From positions 62,001 through 126,000 of the forward strand of contig JAGMWG010000021.1 in NCBI GenBank assembly GCA_020744225.1: a stretch of DNA of 64,000 nucleotides, in the 5' to 3' direction. The notes under the pieces are model-generated. The model saw only the letters and a program-made list of their open reading frames with translations. It made no database searches and had not been told where the DNA came from. This stretch comes from Paraphoma chrysanthemicola. Its lineage: Eukaryota > Ascomycota > Dothideomycetes > Pleosporales > Phaeosphaeriaceae. This document shows positions 10,401 to 21,323 of this stretch, piece after piece. A program made the translations under genes and the position numbers. The stretch's first letter is position 1; the number at the start of each line of letters is the position of its first letter.

Positions 10401-11942
10401 TTAGAAGGGTGTGGAAGGGGACGTGTACCCTAGATGATGGAGCATGTCTCGAGAACCTTGTTCGGCGGCGAAAAGACGATGAGACAGTCGACCCTTGGAG
10501 TTTTTCTCAATCAGAACATGTGCAGGTGCCGGTATCAAGCAATGTGAGATACCGCCGTAGCCGCCAAGTGCCTCTTGGTATGCGCCGGTGTGGAAGAAGC
10601 CAATGTATTGCTTCTGCTTCTCGCCGTCAAATGTGGGCAGATTGACACCTGTGGAGTCATCGCCGGACGGATAGTAATCTTTTGAATCGCACGTAATGCC
10701 TCCAAGCATGACCTTGCGGTGCGGATTACTCCAATTATTCAGCGGCAGGCATATGAAATGCTGCTTTGAAGCCCATATATCTGGTAGCTGCGTGATGAAG
10801 GAGCCGTCGATCATGTACCAAAGCTCTTTGGCGTTCTGCTGCTTCTGCTCGGTGATCTCGTAGAAGGTAGCCCCACTCTCGCCGACCGTGTAGCTTCCGA
10901 ATTCGGTGAACAGATGAGGGACCGGGATGTTGTGTCGGTCACAGATGCTTGCAATCATCCCAATTATCCGATCGATGACTGCCCCAAAGTCGTACTTGAA
11001 ACCCAGAGAAAGACTGATTGGGAGACCGCCGCCGATATTGATGCTGTCAAGATCTGCGCAGATCTTGCGGATTTCGCAGTACTTGTAAACGAAGCACGAA
11101 AGCTCGGACCAGAAGTAAGAACAATCACGTATCCCGCTTTCGACGAAAAAGTGCAGCATTTTCAGCTTGAGTCTGCTGTCGTTGCGGATCCTGGTCCGAT
11201 ATAGTGTACTGACTTCGCTATATCTCACTCCCAATCGAGATGTCCTGAAAGGTGCACTCCGTGGCTCGTCTATTGCGATGCGAATGCCGACGTGAACTGT
11301 ATCGGTTTCCATTTCGGTATACGCTTCGATCTCTTTCAAGCTGTCAATGACTGGAATGACATTGAAGCCATCCTCGATTAGCTCGCCGATCCTGTCTGTA
11401 TACAGCTTCTGCTTGTGGCCATTGCATATAATGTAGGTGCTCTTGTCGATTTTGCCTGTCTGGTACAGCTCTTTGAGGATTGAGATGTCAAAGGGGGAGG
11501 ATGTTTCCAGATGCACATCATTTCGGATCACCTCATCCAGCACGAACCGGAATTGCGACGATTTCGTTGGGTAGCAGTAAGTGTACCTGCCTTGGTACGT
11601 GTGGCGTCTCAATGCTCTTCTGAAAGACGATTTCGCGTGCTGAATCTGCGACGAGATGCTGGGCATGTAAGTAAGCTTCAGTGGAGTCCCATATTGTGCG
11701 ATCAAGTCCATGAGCGGAATATCGTGCCATAGTAACTCGTCGCTCTCCACGATGAACTCTAAAGAGATACGTTCAGGCTCTTGAACACACTCGTCGATAT
11801 CTTGTTCCCCGGTTTGAACAGGCAGATGCAGGGGTAAGATCATCTTATCGAGGAAATGGTCATGACAATCGTCTGAAGAAGCAACAGATGGTTCGAGTTG
11901 CGGGGAATCGGGGGGCGTCTGGTCGAATAGAAAAGTGTACAT
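10401..11942 (-). CDS. Arginine decarboxylase-type, fold III PLP enzyme; likely horizontal transfer
   Basis: Intronless, 513 residues. It shows the alanine racemase/ODC fold: a YGTPL start to the barrel (residues 84-88), the likely Schiff-base lysine Lys127 in YCYPTKSSQF, the stretch HLETSSPFD (144-152), a VCNG-like ICNGHK (172-177), the phosphate-binding GGGLP (304-308), Cys418-Asp419 in GGITCDSKDYYPSG (the catalytic Cys of the ODC superfamily) and HTGAY (451-455). It resembles the arginine decarboxylase-like type III PLP proteins of Bacteroidetes much more than fungal ornithine decarboxylase, which has about 450 residues and a YAVKCN lysine motif. That comparison is from memory. The likely reaction is decarboxylation of arginine to agmatine or of a related diamino acid, feeding polyamines; the substrate is inferred. 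Lack of introns among intron-bearing neighbours fits transfer. It converges with the dehydrogenase gene. Confidence 0.8.
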   Translation of the reverse strand: MYTFLFDQTPPDSPQLEPSVASSDDCHDHFLDKMILPLHLPVQTGEQDIDECVQEPERISLEFIVESDELLWHDIPLMDLIAQYGTPLKLTYMPSISSQIQHAKSSFRRALRRHTYQGRYTYCYPTKSSQFRFVLDEVIRNDVHLETSSPFDISILKELYQTGKIDKSTYIICNGHKQKLYTDRIGELIEDGFNVIPVIDSLKEIEAYTEMETDTVHVGIRIAIDEPRSAPFRTSRLGVRYSEVSTLYRTRIRNDSRLKLKMLHFFVESGIRDCSYFWSELSCFVYKYCEIRKICADLDSINIGGGLPISLSLGFKYDFGAVIDRIIGMIASICDRHNIPVPHLFTEFGSYTVGESGATFYEITEQKQQNAKELWYMIDGSFITQLPDIWASKQHFICLPLNNWSNPHRKVMLGGITCDSKDYYPSGDDSTGVNLPTFDGEKQKQYIGFFHTGAYQEALGGYGGISHCLIPAPAHVLIEKNSKGRLSHRLFAAEQGSRDMLHHLGYTSPSTPF

Positions 11943-13195
11943 CTTGTAAGGACAAGTGACAGATCAGAGAACAGAGAGATGACTGAGACAACGAGACGAC
12001 GCCAATGCAGTGCCAGGGCGCACAAGGGAGGTTCGTACAGCACGACTGAGATCGTGCGCGACGAGCTCGTAACATCTCTGCTCGAACAAGTCTGCAACGC
12101 CAGCCAATGTCGTTCACACTTGCGAGAACGCAGAGCATTTGCATCGATAGAGACATGCTAAAAGGAGGAAGCAAACATGGTCTGTACGAAGCTTTCGTTG
12201 CCTGAAGTTGCGCAGAGAGCAAATGTGCAACAGGGTCGTTGGCTCGCCTTTCATAGCAAGTACTTACCTGCCGGCTCTGGCCAGCAGTGGTAATCTGCTG
12301 CCTCCCATGGGCAAAATCTCTGCATCGTGAGACTGTAAAGAGGTCCTAGTGTTTTATGAGCTCCGACGATGGTTAGACTATATTTCAAAGAGCTGAACAC
12401 GTAGGTACTCTATCGCACGTTAGACGAATGAGTCTTGTCGCGGAACATCATCTTCGGAATTACAGTCCGCGGTGATGCTGGTCGCTTCGCCGTGTCTCCG
12501 CACGACGCAGCACGGGCGCTATCTCGTCGCTCTGGATCGTGTTGTTGAGAAATCACGGCTCGCGTCGCTCGCGTCGCTCGCGTCGAACGGTTGTGCGGCC
12601 TTACCTTGATATAACCGATGTCGCCATAGCGACCGATGCGTCCTGCGTCTATCAAAGGCCGCAGCGGAAATATTCGGCCGGCTATTGAGCGGCTTGGCGC
12701 GGGTGACTGTGGCCCGAAGGCGTGTGGAATTAAATTTTCTCACGATGCGGCCGGTGGGAGAACAAAGCGAACAGGGAAAGAGGCGTCCGAAATGGTGCAG
12801 ATGGCGCACTCCAGGCCAGTGGACGGTTTTGTAAGAGTTGCATCACCCGCGCTTGAGGCGATCCGGGCTGCCGCGGCGAGACGGCCGTGGATGTGCGGTC
12901 GACGAGCCAACAGGTGATGGCGCAGGGACTGCTTACTACACCATACGATGCGCTGATTGATGCAAAGTGTAGCACTATCAGCTTGTGTGGGTTGTTTTTC
13001 CCGACCGTTTGAGGAAGGGCTCGCCACCTGTGACGCGCTTTTTCTGGCCTGGCGGGGCATCGAGGGGCAGCCATATGGGAAGCTATGCCGCCCACGCAGC
13101 GACTCCCAACAATTACTCCGACTACTTCTTCGCTCCAACACCCGTGAATACTTCCCTCCTACACACCCAATTGAAACATCCACACACTACACACC
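11943..13195. other. Divergent intergenic region, decarboxylase / transaldolase
   Basis: Shared upstream region of the decarboxylase gene (-) and the transaldolase gene (+). The middle part (12.4-13.1 kb) is GC-rich, so several frames are open by chance. It includes a small 9-nt tandem repeat at 12558-12584. Confidence 0.5.
12558..12584. repeat. 9-nt tandem repeat, three copies
   Basis: Three perfect head-to-tail copies of GCTCGCGTC lie in the GC-rich region upstream of the transaldolase gene. Too short to call a known element. Confidence 0.85.
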
Positions 13196-14375
13196 ATGAC
13201 CAGCTCTCTCGATCAATTGAAGGCCACTGGCACCGTAAGTACCCCACCATACATCTTAGCCCATGTTTCACCGGAGCGCTCGGAGATGTCACCGCGGCCC
13301 TGCATCACGAAACCCACGGAACAATTGCTGACAGTCGTACGCAGGTTGTCGTCTGCGACTCTGGTGACTTTGCGACCATCGACAAGTACAAGCCCCAGGA
13401 TGCCACCACCAACCCGTCCTTGATCCTCGCCGCGTCCAAGAAGCCCGAGTATGCGAAGCTGATCGATGCCGCCGTCGAGTACGGCAAGAAGCACGGCGGC
13501 GACCTCGACCAGCAGGTCGATGCCACGCTCGACAACCTTCTTGTGCAATTCGGCAAGGAGATCCTCCAGATCATCCCCGGAAAGGTCTCCACAGAAGTCG
13601 ACGCGCGCTTCTCCTTCGACACTGAGGCTTCAGTGAAGAAGGCCCTGCGCATCATTGACGTACGTACTTGTCTAAAACTAGCTCATTGCACCACTAACAC
13701 CACATAGCTGTACAAGGAGCAGGGCATCGGCAAGGAGCGCATTCTCATCAAGATTGCCTCAACATGGGAGGGCATCAAGGCTGCTGAGATCCTGCAGTCC
13801 AAGCACGGAATCAACACCAACCTGACCCTTATGTTCTCGCTCGTCCAGGCCATTGCTGCCGCTGAGGCTGGCGCTTTCCTGATCTCGCCCTTCGTCGGTC
13901 GCATTCTCGACTGGTACAAGGCCGCGACCAAGAAGGAGTACACCAAGGAGGAGGACCCGGGTGTCAAGAGCGTCCAGAGCATCTACAACTACTATAAGAA
14001 GCACGGCCACAAGACCATTGTCATGGGTGCTTCGTTCAGGAGCATCGGCGAGGTCACCGAGCTTGCTGGCTGCGACTACCTCACAATTGCCGTAAGCTAG
14101 CTCTTCGCACCCTTTTATCGACTTGCTAACACGCCCAGCCCAACCTGCTTGAGCAGCTGCTGAACTCACAAGACGAGATCCCCAAGAAGCTCGACGCGAG
14201 CGACGCCACCAACCTCGACATTGAGAAGAAGAGCTACATCAACGACGAGGCTGAGTTCCGCTTCTTCTTCAACGAGGACCAGATGGCCGTCGAGAAGCTC
14301 CGCGAGGGCATCTCAAAATTCGCGGCGGATGCCGTCACGCTCAAGGACATCCTGCGCAAGAAGATCTCGTCGTAG
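13196..14375 (+). CDS. TAL1: Transaldolase
   Basis: Transfers a dihydroxyacetone unit from sedoheptulose 7-phosphate to glyceraldehyde 3-phosphate in the non-oxidative pentose phosphate pathway, in the cytosol. Four exons, 13196..13234, 13345..13659, 13708..14091 and 14139..14375, all meeting at codon boundaries, give 324 residues, the usual length. The DATTNPSL motif is near the N-terminus. The Schiff-base lysine is Lys133 in RILIKIASTWEG. NLTLMFS and the phosphate-binding FRSIGE region are intact. The first exon codes for only 13 residues and is followed by a 110-nt intron, longer than the other two (48 and 47 nt). The start has an ACACCATGAC context. With SOD1 next door, two oxidative-stress-related genes sit in tandem, though each has its own promoter gap. 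Confidence 0.97.
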
Positions 14376-14824
14376 ACCGGATCCGGTATCGGCGTGTTGA
14401 TGATTTGACGAACGTTATGGATTGCATCTGTGCTTCTACTGTCTATCGTTGAGACTGGAGTGCGCAACTGTGACAAATCGAGATTTCAAAATGAATGCAA
14501 ATGAATAATTATGCACTGCACCAGCAATATGATTGTCGTGAATTGGTTCTTTTTTGCTGTGACCCTGCTGGAGAAAGCCAAGTCGAATCCTCCGAGACTG
14601 GATTAATCATTTGTCGGATCTAGCTCTCGGCTATTAGAGAGCGAAGCCGCGAGCTGCGAGTGAGCTGTTGCGGGTCCCACGTGTTGCGTCACTCAGAGCC
14701 CCGCATCCTCCTTGAAGAAAGCTCCCACTTGCGACATCTACTCTCTCATCTCGCTCCTTCACTGCAACTCGTAACAAAACACTAAACACACCAATTCCAC
14801 TAAACACTTTACAAAACCGTCACA
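14376..14824. other. Intergenic region, TAL1-SOD1
   Basis: 3' end of the transaldolase gene and promoter of SOD1. The last 100 bp before the SOD1 start are pyrimidine- and CA-rich, as in many highly expressed fungal genes. No specific site can be named with confidence. Confidence 0.45.
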
Positions 14825-15750
14825 ATGGTCAAAGCCGGTACGTTCGCACTCCATTCCTGTACGAGCTGTCCCACTTGGGCAAGGTGGGGTAGTGGAAGTG
14901 AGCGGGATTGAGCACATTGTGACCACAGCACCGTCTGGAGCGTAATGAAACGCTCCAACAGGCTCTGTATGGTTCAATTGAGCTGTATGAGGACCGTGAT
15001 GGATACAAGCCTCTTCCTGTTCCTGTCGGAGCACGTTGGCATGCTCCAATCAGAGCCGCTCACTCCAACACCCTGATGGCTTCCTCACCGCGACTACCTT
15101 GCGGGTACACAAGCGGCTAGGGCTGAGCTAGAATCATCTACCCAGTGGACTCGAGAAGCTTGACTTACTACAAAGCTAAATACCGTCACTAACATCCCCT
15201 AGTCGCCGTCATCCGGGGAGACTCCAACATCAAGGGCACCGTCACCTTTGAGCAGGAGAGCGAGTCCTCCAACACCAAGATTACATGGAACATCACTGGA
15301 CACGATGCCAACGCTGAGCGTGGCATGCACGTTCACGCCTTTGGCGACAACACCAACGGCTGCACAAGCGCTGGACCTCACTGTACGTCTTTGAGCATGG
15401 TGGCAGACATGTAATGCTGACTTGGGACAGTCAACCCATACAACAAGACCCACGGTGCTCCCGAGGATGAAGAGCGCCACGTCGGCGACTTGGGCAACTT
15501 CAAGACCGACGGCCAGGGTAACGCCCAGGGCAGCGTCGAGGACAAGTTGATCAAGCTCATCGGCCCCGACAGCGTTGTCGGCGTACGTTCACCCTTCAAG
15601 CTAGCAAATATGGCAACTAACACATTCCAGCGCACCATTGTCGTGCACGCCGGCACCGACGACCTCGGCAAGGGCGGACACGAGGAGTCCAAGAAGACTG
15701 GTAACGCCGGCGCCCGCCCTGCGTGCGGTGTCATTGGTATTTCTTCTTAG
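14825..15750 (+). CDS. SOD1: Cu/Zn superoxide dismutase
   Basis: Converts superoxide to oxygen and hydrogen peroxide in the cytosol. Four exons, 14825..14837, 15203..15382, 15431..15582 and 15631..15750, give 154 residues, the family length. All metal ligands are present: His47 and His49 (HVHAFGD), the bridging His64 (GPHFNP), His72, His81 and Asp84 (ERHVGD), and His121 in VVHAGTDDLG. The Cys58/Cys147 pair for the structural disulphide is present, as is the active-site Arg in GARPACG. Exon 1 codes for four residues plus one base and is followed by a 365-nt intron, by far the longest in this gene. That intron contains a hairpin-forming inverted repeat. There is no signal peptide, so this is the intracellular form. 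Confidence 0.98.
14936..14957. repeat. Inverted repeat (7-bp stem) inside SOD1 intron 1
   Basis: TGGAGCG and CGCTCCA face each other across an 8-nt loop, in the middle of the long first intron of SOD1. It could form a small hairpin in the pre-mRNA. No known element matches. Confidence 0.6.
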
Positions 15751-17057
15751 ATGCATACTTGCGAAGCATAGGAATAGCCATGGCAATGTGCGAAGCAGCC
15801 TGAGCACAGAACAAGAATGATTGAATGAGGGAAAAGTCGATGTAGTAGTTACATAGTACATACATATACAAATACCTCGTCAAACACCATCTTAACCGGC
15901 GTCACAGAATATGATGCTTCGGGCTTACATACCATGTAACACTTGCCCGCTCTTGAAGCTCTCCTCTTGTGCGATCCTTGGTGGCAATCTGGTGGATCCG
16001 AAACGAACGAGATATTCAGACATGCGTACCGTACCGCTTGCACAAAGAGTATCAGATAGAGCCGTACACTCACAAACTCCACCATTGATTCCAAAATCAA
16101 AGTCAGCTTATGCACAATCTCCAGGTCCAAACAACTCCAAAGCCAAGGAGACTAGTGCACCAGTCAAAGTATCAGACTTCGCAATCAACGTAATGATCGG
16201 ATCTCTCTCTCTCTCTATAGTCCTAAACACAAGACCTTTGTTCGTCACTGTCGGTTGGGATGCATAGACGCAAAGAATTGGAAGGGGTCAAAGTCGATAG
16301 GACAGGGAATCAAAAAGCACGATATGTAGAGTAGGGCAGGGTAGATTAGTTGGCCTACGTTGTCTTGAGGGATATAGAGTAGGAAAATTTCGTAGATCGA
16401 ACTGCGACACCATATGGAAGGTTTGCACAAGGTGTTGAAGGAGCATTTTAGATAAAAATGTTGGCCTGTGATGTATGGCTTCCGGGACCGTAGATTTGCT
16501 TCCAGATAAATCGTGGTGCAGTCACTCAGCAGTTCAGAGCACGAAAATGTTGAAGGAGATACCAGATGCTTGTTGGAATTGTATCTACCTAGCTAGCATC
16601 ACCAAGGCCTGCACCTATCTACCCAAGCAACCGCTAACCCGCGAGATGACTGAATCTCGATGAGCGGGGTTGAGCTCAGGATGCTGTGACTTCCACATGG
16701 TGTCTGCCTCCATTGTTGGGAGGAGAGCACTGACCCATCGATTATATATCGCGAGGCATGCTCCTCTCGCTGCACTGGTGCGCATCCAATAAGTGTACAA
16801 AAGGCGAACCAAACTCCGTGCCTATGCAATGGGTATCGATGCTTACAGGTCGAAAGCCGTGCGCCTAGCGCCGCTCGACAATGATGGCCGAGTATATACG
16901 TGGCTGAAAAAGACGTCGTCGATCGGGGATCGAGTGACAAGAAAAAAACAAGTATAGAAAAAAGACGTGCTGTTGTACTGGGCGGTTAGAGTTAGCGGGC
17001 ACGTGAAGTGACAAGCTACCGACGACTGCGCCGTCATGTACCACACCTCAAGATAGC
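15751..17057. other. Convergent intergenic region
   Basis: Between the ends of SOD1 (+) and the zinc-finger gene (-), so mostly 3' sequence. Apart from a short CT run near 16200 I see no feature. Open frames on both strands are short and have no family resemblance. Confidence 0.5.
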
Positions 17058-20000
17058 TCAGAGGTTGACCACCCGAGTATCATCGTTAAGAAACTGACGA
17101 CGGTACTTGGCAATCTCCACGGCGATGCCATTTGGGTCTTTAATGCTCTTCTTGCGAAGTTCTTTCAGTACGCCGCGGAGACCGTCGTTCCACGCCTGCT
17201 TCTCCTCGGGAGTCTTGCCTGGGTTGGCTGTCCCAAGCTGCACAAGCAATGTCTCACCTACAGATGTACAAGTCAGTCTGCGTACAATGGCGGGGTAGCA
17301 CAAACGCAAAGAGCCCTCTCTTAACACGCACCAGTGATGCTCATACCCCGAAAGTGCTGGTTGGGGCAGTCTGGGTCGTTGCAGGAGCCCCCAGCACTCT
17401 CGTACTGGCACAAGGGCTTCTCAGGATCGATCTGGTGGCTGAACGTATTGGACAGGAAGCCACCTGAAACATCCTGCGCAAAGTTCGGGTGGTAGCGATA
17501 GGACTTGAACATGCGAAGAGGGCTCTCATAAGGCGTGAATTTGGGCACTTCGGGTTCGTCCTCAGTAACAAGTATCTTGTGGGGTTAGCTAGGTTATACA
17601 GCGGACCGGGTACGTACAGATTCCGGAGCAGTCTCGGACTGTAGCTCGGGTGCTAGATCATTGGCTTGGTTAGCAGTGTCCTGCAGAGCATGGCTTTCGG
17701 AGATCGTCGCGTCGTTCGCGGGCTCCGAGATCTCTCCATCTGAGGATGAATCAGAATCGGAGTCTTCCGACGATGATGAGGCGATGTCCATTGCACCGTC
17801 GTCTGCTTCCGCCTGAGGCACAACATCGTCGACGTCAACGCCAGCACCATCAGCCTCGACGTTTGCCACGACCTCGCCGACATCCGGTGGTTCGTATGCT
17901 TCTTCTTCTTCTGTTGATATCTCCTCAGTTGCTGGTGATTTGGTGGCTGTGCTGTGTAGGACCTGGGCGTCCTGCATTGGCAAATCCTCAAGAGCGGTGA
18001 GCTCCTCAGGCTCGTACTCCTCCTCATCCTCCGATGACAAAGACATCTCGACTTCGCCTTCTTCGGACGGCGAGGGCGCCGAAGCAGCGTTGGCAGTCAC
18101 GTCCATACTCTGTTCAACCTCGGCGGCAGCCGCCGGTGCCGGACTGTAGAAGTCATCTTCCTCGTCGAGGGGAGTTGCAGAGTCTTGGACGTCGACTGCC
18201 GCTGCAGGGTTGCTCGGAGCAATCGCTATCTCGCCAGGAGTTGTGACATTCGCCGCATTGGCTGGCTCTTGCGCGATCACGAGTTGCGGTTTGTCCAGTG
18301 CGCCGACTGTCTTTGTGTCGTAGACTTCGTCCACAGTTGATGCCTGGGATGGTGGCACTGCATTTCCAACGACCAGCTGAGATCCCAATCCAAGACCTGG
18401 CAGTGAAGCACGCTCCTGATTCACTTGATTGTTATTTTCCAACACACCCATGGTCGGGGCTGCCTCGACTTCTGAGGTCTGTTGAAACATCTCCACAGTC
18501 TGGTCCTGATCATCGGCCTCCGATGCAGGCGCGGTTATTGGTGCGCTGAACTCCATCCTCTGTGGTGTAACATCACGCTCAGGAGACAGCTGGTGCTCGA
18601 TCTCATCCTTCTTCGCCTGCATTTCGGCATGAGACATGCCTTCGGTGTCGATGCCGAGGCTTTCAAGTTCCCGCGTCAGCAGCTCTTTATCCTTGGTGAT
18701 CTTCTCGTTTTGGACCTTGAGCTCCTCCATTTCCTTCCTCAAGAGTATCATCCTATTTGCGTTGGCTGCAAGTTCAGAGTCGATGGCTGGCAGCTTTGAC
18801 TCTATCTCTTCCCGACGACGTCGCTTCACGTCCTGAATCAGATCACTTGCACCATTGGAGATGTCCCTTTGAAGAGCAAGAGCAGCCGCGGCGGCCTCTC
18901 GGTCCTTCTCGCGTTTCTCGGCAAGCTTCTTCTGCAGTCGTGCTTTCATAACTGCAAGCTCGTCTTGCTTCTTCTTTAATTCCTGCTCTCGTGCTTCAGT
19001 GTTCGGAGTCTGAGACCCAGGAGTGCTAACGGCAGACGAATCGGGCAACGCGGATGTTGGCCTTGATGGGAAACCGGGAAGACTTCCGGGTAGCTGTCGT
19101 TGCTGCTTCGCTGCGAGCGAGGCGTTCACCGGCTGTGAGGGGGCGTCCTCGTCGTCAATGTCCATGTCCATGTCACTACCGTTAGACTCGTCGTCGCTAA
19201 CTTCAATGATCATTGGCTCGTCGTCGTCGTAGCCGTGGGGAGAATCGCCCAGCGGTCGTGTGTATGAAGTGACCGAGCCGCGCGGGGTTGAGTGACCGGT
19301 AGAATCTGACGGCGCAGGCCGCTTCTGTGGAACTGAAGGCGGTGGCTTTGAGCCACCAATGTCGAAAGAAGGCGGGGGATTCATGAACAGGCCAGGGATA
19401 CCAGGAAAAGGTAGGGAGTTCGGCTGCCTTGTCGAGTTGTTGCCGTTGGATTGTAGCTGTGTGGTATATGCGGATGGGACTTTTTCCTGCTGCACTGACG
19501 CTGGAGCTGATGCTGTGCCATTCTGACCAGGGGCGTTCTGGGTCTTCGCCTTCAGCGCCTCCAGACGTTGCTTGATCAACTCAGTAGTCCGCGCTCTCTG
19601 CTCTTCTGTGATCGGTGGCTTCGTGGTAGGGGTTGTGGCAGCTTGAGGAGTGCCGACCGCTGGTGCAGCGGAAGCGACAGTGGCAGCGGGCGCAGGAGCA
19701 GGTGGCGATGTTTGCGGTGGGCTGGGTTTCGCAGCGCCAGACAGCTTCGCGAGCTTAGCAGCCTGTAGACGCGCAATGTAGTCCTTGCGGTCGACAGGTG
19801 ATGGCGCAGACTTTGGAGGAACAGCGGCAACACTCGTTCTGATGGTAGGCGCAGGCTTGGACTGCTCCTCGTTGCTCTGCGACACTGGTTGGACCGCCAG
19901 ATTTGCTGGCTGCGCGGGTGAGCTCTTCGGTGGCAGTATAGGTGCAGGCTCGGAAGGCAAGTTCAGGCTCTGATACAATCCGCGGAGCTGCTCTTGGTCG

Positions 20001-20822
20001 ATGGCCTCATTCGCCAGGGACCGATAGCTGATGTTGTTGCTGTGCAGCAGCTTGATGAACTGCTTCGCCTCCTCCCGCATCTGCACCAACGGGTCCACTG
20101 GGGGAGCAGACTGCTGTGGCGCCTTTGGCACTGCTCTCTTCGCAACCGTCTGACCAGCCGCTGGCCGATCCGGATTGTAACCTTCTTCAACCCGTGGCGA
20201 GGTATGCTGGACCTGGGGAGCAGAGCGGGGTGGTTCTTGAAAGCCCCGCGCTCCGCCTTGTCCTACTTGTGGACGCGCGGCCATCTCACCGTCACTGACT
20301 TCGCCGTCCTCTCGGTCGCTGTCCATGACTTCCTGTATGCGGTCACTGGCAGCGATTTGATGTTGAGGGTGGGGTGGAGGGAAACCTGCAGGCGTCGCGG
20401 GGAGTGGCGGCGCTTGAGGAAAGTGCTGAGGAGGGAGGCCAAAGCCAGGAAGGGGCGGTGGAGGTTGGCCGCTCAGAGCAGCGCTGTGCATGAGCGCAAA
20501 CCACGCATTGGGATCAGGCGGAGGCCATGCTGCGATGGAATCAGTCTCGGCGCATCAGTCAGAACGAAAATGAAGGTTGCTTACTCTGCGGAAATGGAGG
20601 TTGCTGGGCATTCTGGTTGTAGGCAGCGTTGTTAGCATTGGGTGCGGGCGGTGGTTGCAGGCCAGGGAGATAGAAAGCATGAGGGTCAGGCGCGTGCTGC
20701 TGCATGGCTGGAGGGCCACCGTGTGCTTCTGGGGGAGCTAGAGGGGGATGCTGCGGCATCTGCTGCGCGGGGTACTGGAAGGGCAGGCCATAGTAGGGCT
20801 GCTGGGGATAGTTGTGCGCCAT
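17058..20822 (-). CDS. Red1/ZFC3H1-like zinc-finger protein (exosome adaptor)
   Basis: Four exons, complement(17058..17257, 17332..17575, 17618..20529, 20585..20822), 1,197 residues. I start at 20822, in a GCCATGGCG context. The N-terminus is Pro/Gln-rich. A motif of the type YRSLANEAID lies near residue 240, with coiled-coil-prone stretches at about 575-620 and 645-725 and long acidic Ser/Asp/Glu tracts near 540-560 and 950-1040. The C-terminus has a CX8CX4CX3H zinc finger (CQYES...CNDPDCPNQHF) preceded by YESPLRMFKSYRYHP, which matches the putative C3H1 zinc-finger domain of fission yeast Red1 and human ZFC3H1. Those proteins scaffold the MTREC/PAXT complex that hands unwanted RNAs to the nuclear exosome. 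The role here is inferred from the C-terminal domain and overall layout. The gene is divergent from the myosin gene. Confidence 0.85.
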
Positions 20823-21323
20823 GGCACCAGTCCACCCGCTCAAGCTATGCGCGTCTCTCTCCTGCAGTCGCGCGGCCGTCAGATCATGAGGCGGCAGAAG
20901 CAGATGTTGGGCGATCAAGAGAGAGGGGCGACAAGCTATCAGAGGTTGATGCGCAGATGGGTCGCGTGGGTGAGGTTGGGCGCGCGTTGGGGTGAGCGGG
21001 CGACTGATTGAACATTGAATTGGAAGCGCTAGAAAATGTCACGTGAATGCGCCTCGCTCGAGCGCGCTGTTGCTGGGCGGCGGACCGGTGTTGTGGCTGC
21101 CGAGAGTAAACAACATCATCGCTGCAGCGCGCACGCAGCTCCGCACCACGACCAGCATCGTACCCCACGACTTCCCTTCGGCGCAGAGCGGCGCATCCCT
21201 GTACATACTTCTAATCTGCGGGTTGCTCTCGCAGCGTTGTTCATATTTTGGGTGCTGCATTCTTGCATGATGCGCTGGTAACACAAAGCACCTGCCCGCA
21301 CAGTATCACTATTCTTCACCACC
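20823..21323. promoter_or_regulatory. Divergent promoter region, Red1-like / myosin II
   Basis: 501 bp separates the two start codons, so both promoters and leaders must lie here. GC-rich; no clear TATA element. Confidence 0.5.

Noticed and set aside
16201..16216. CT microsatellite in the SOD1-Red1 gap
   Set aside because: Too short and common to be worth listing as a feature.
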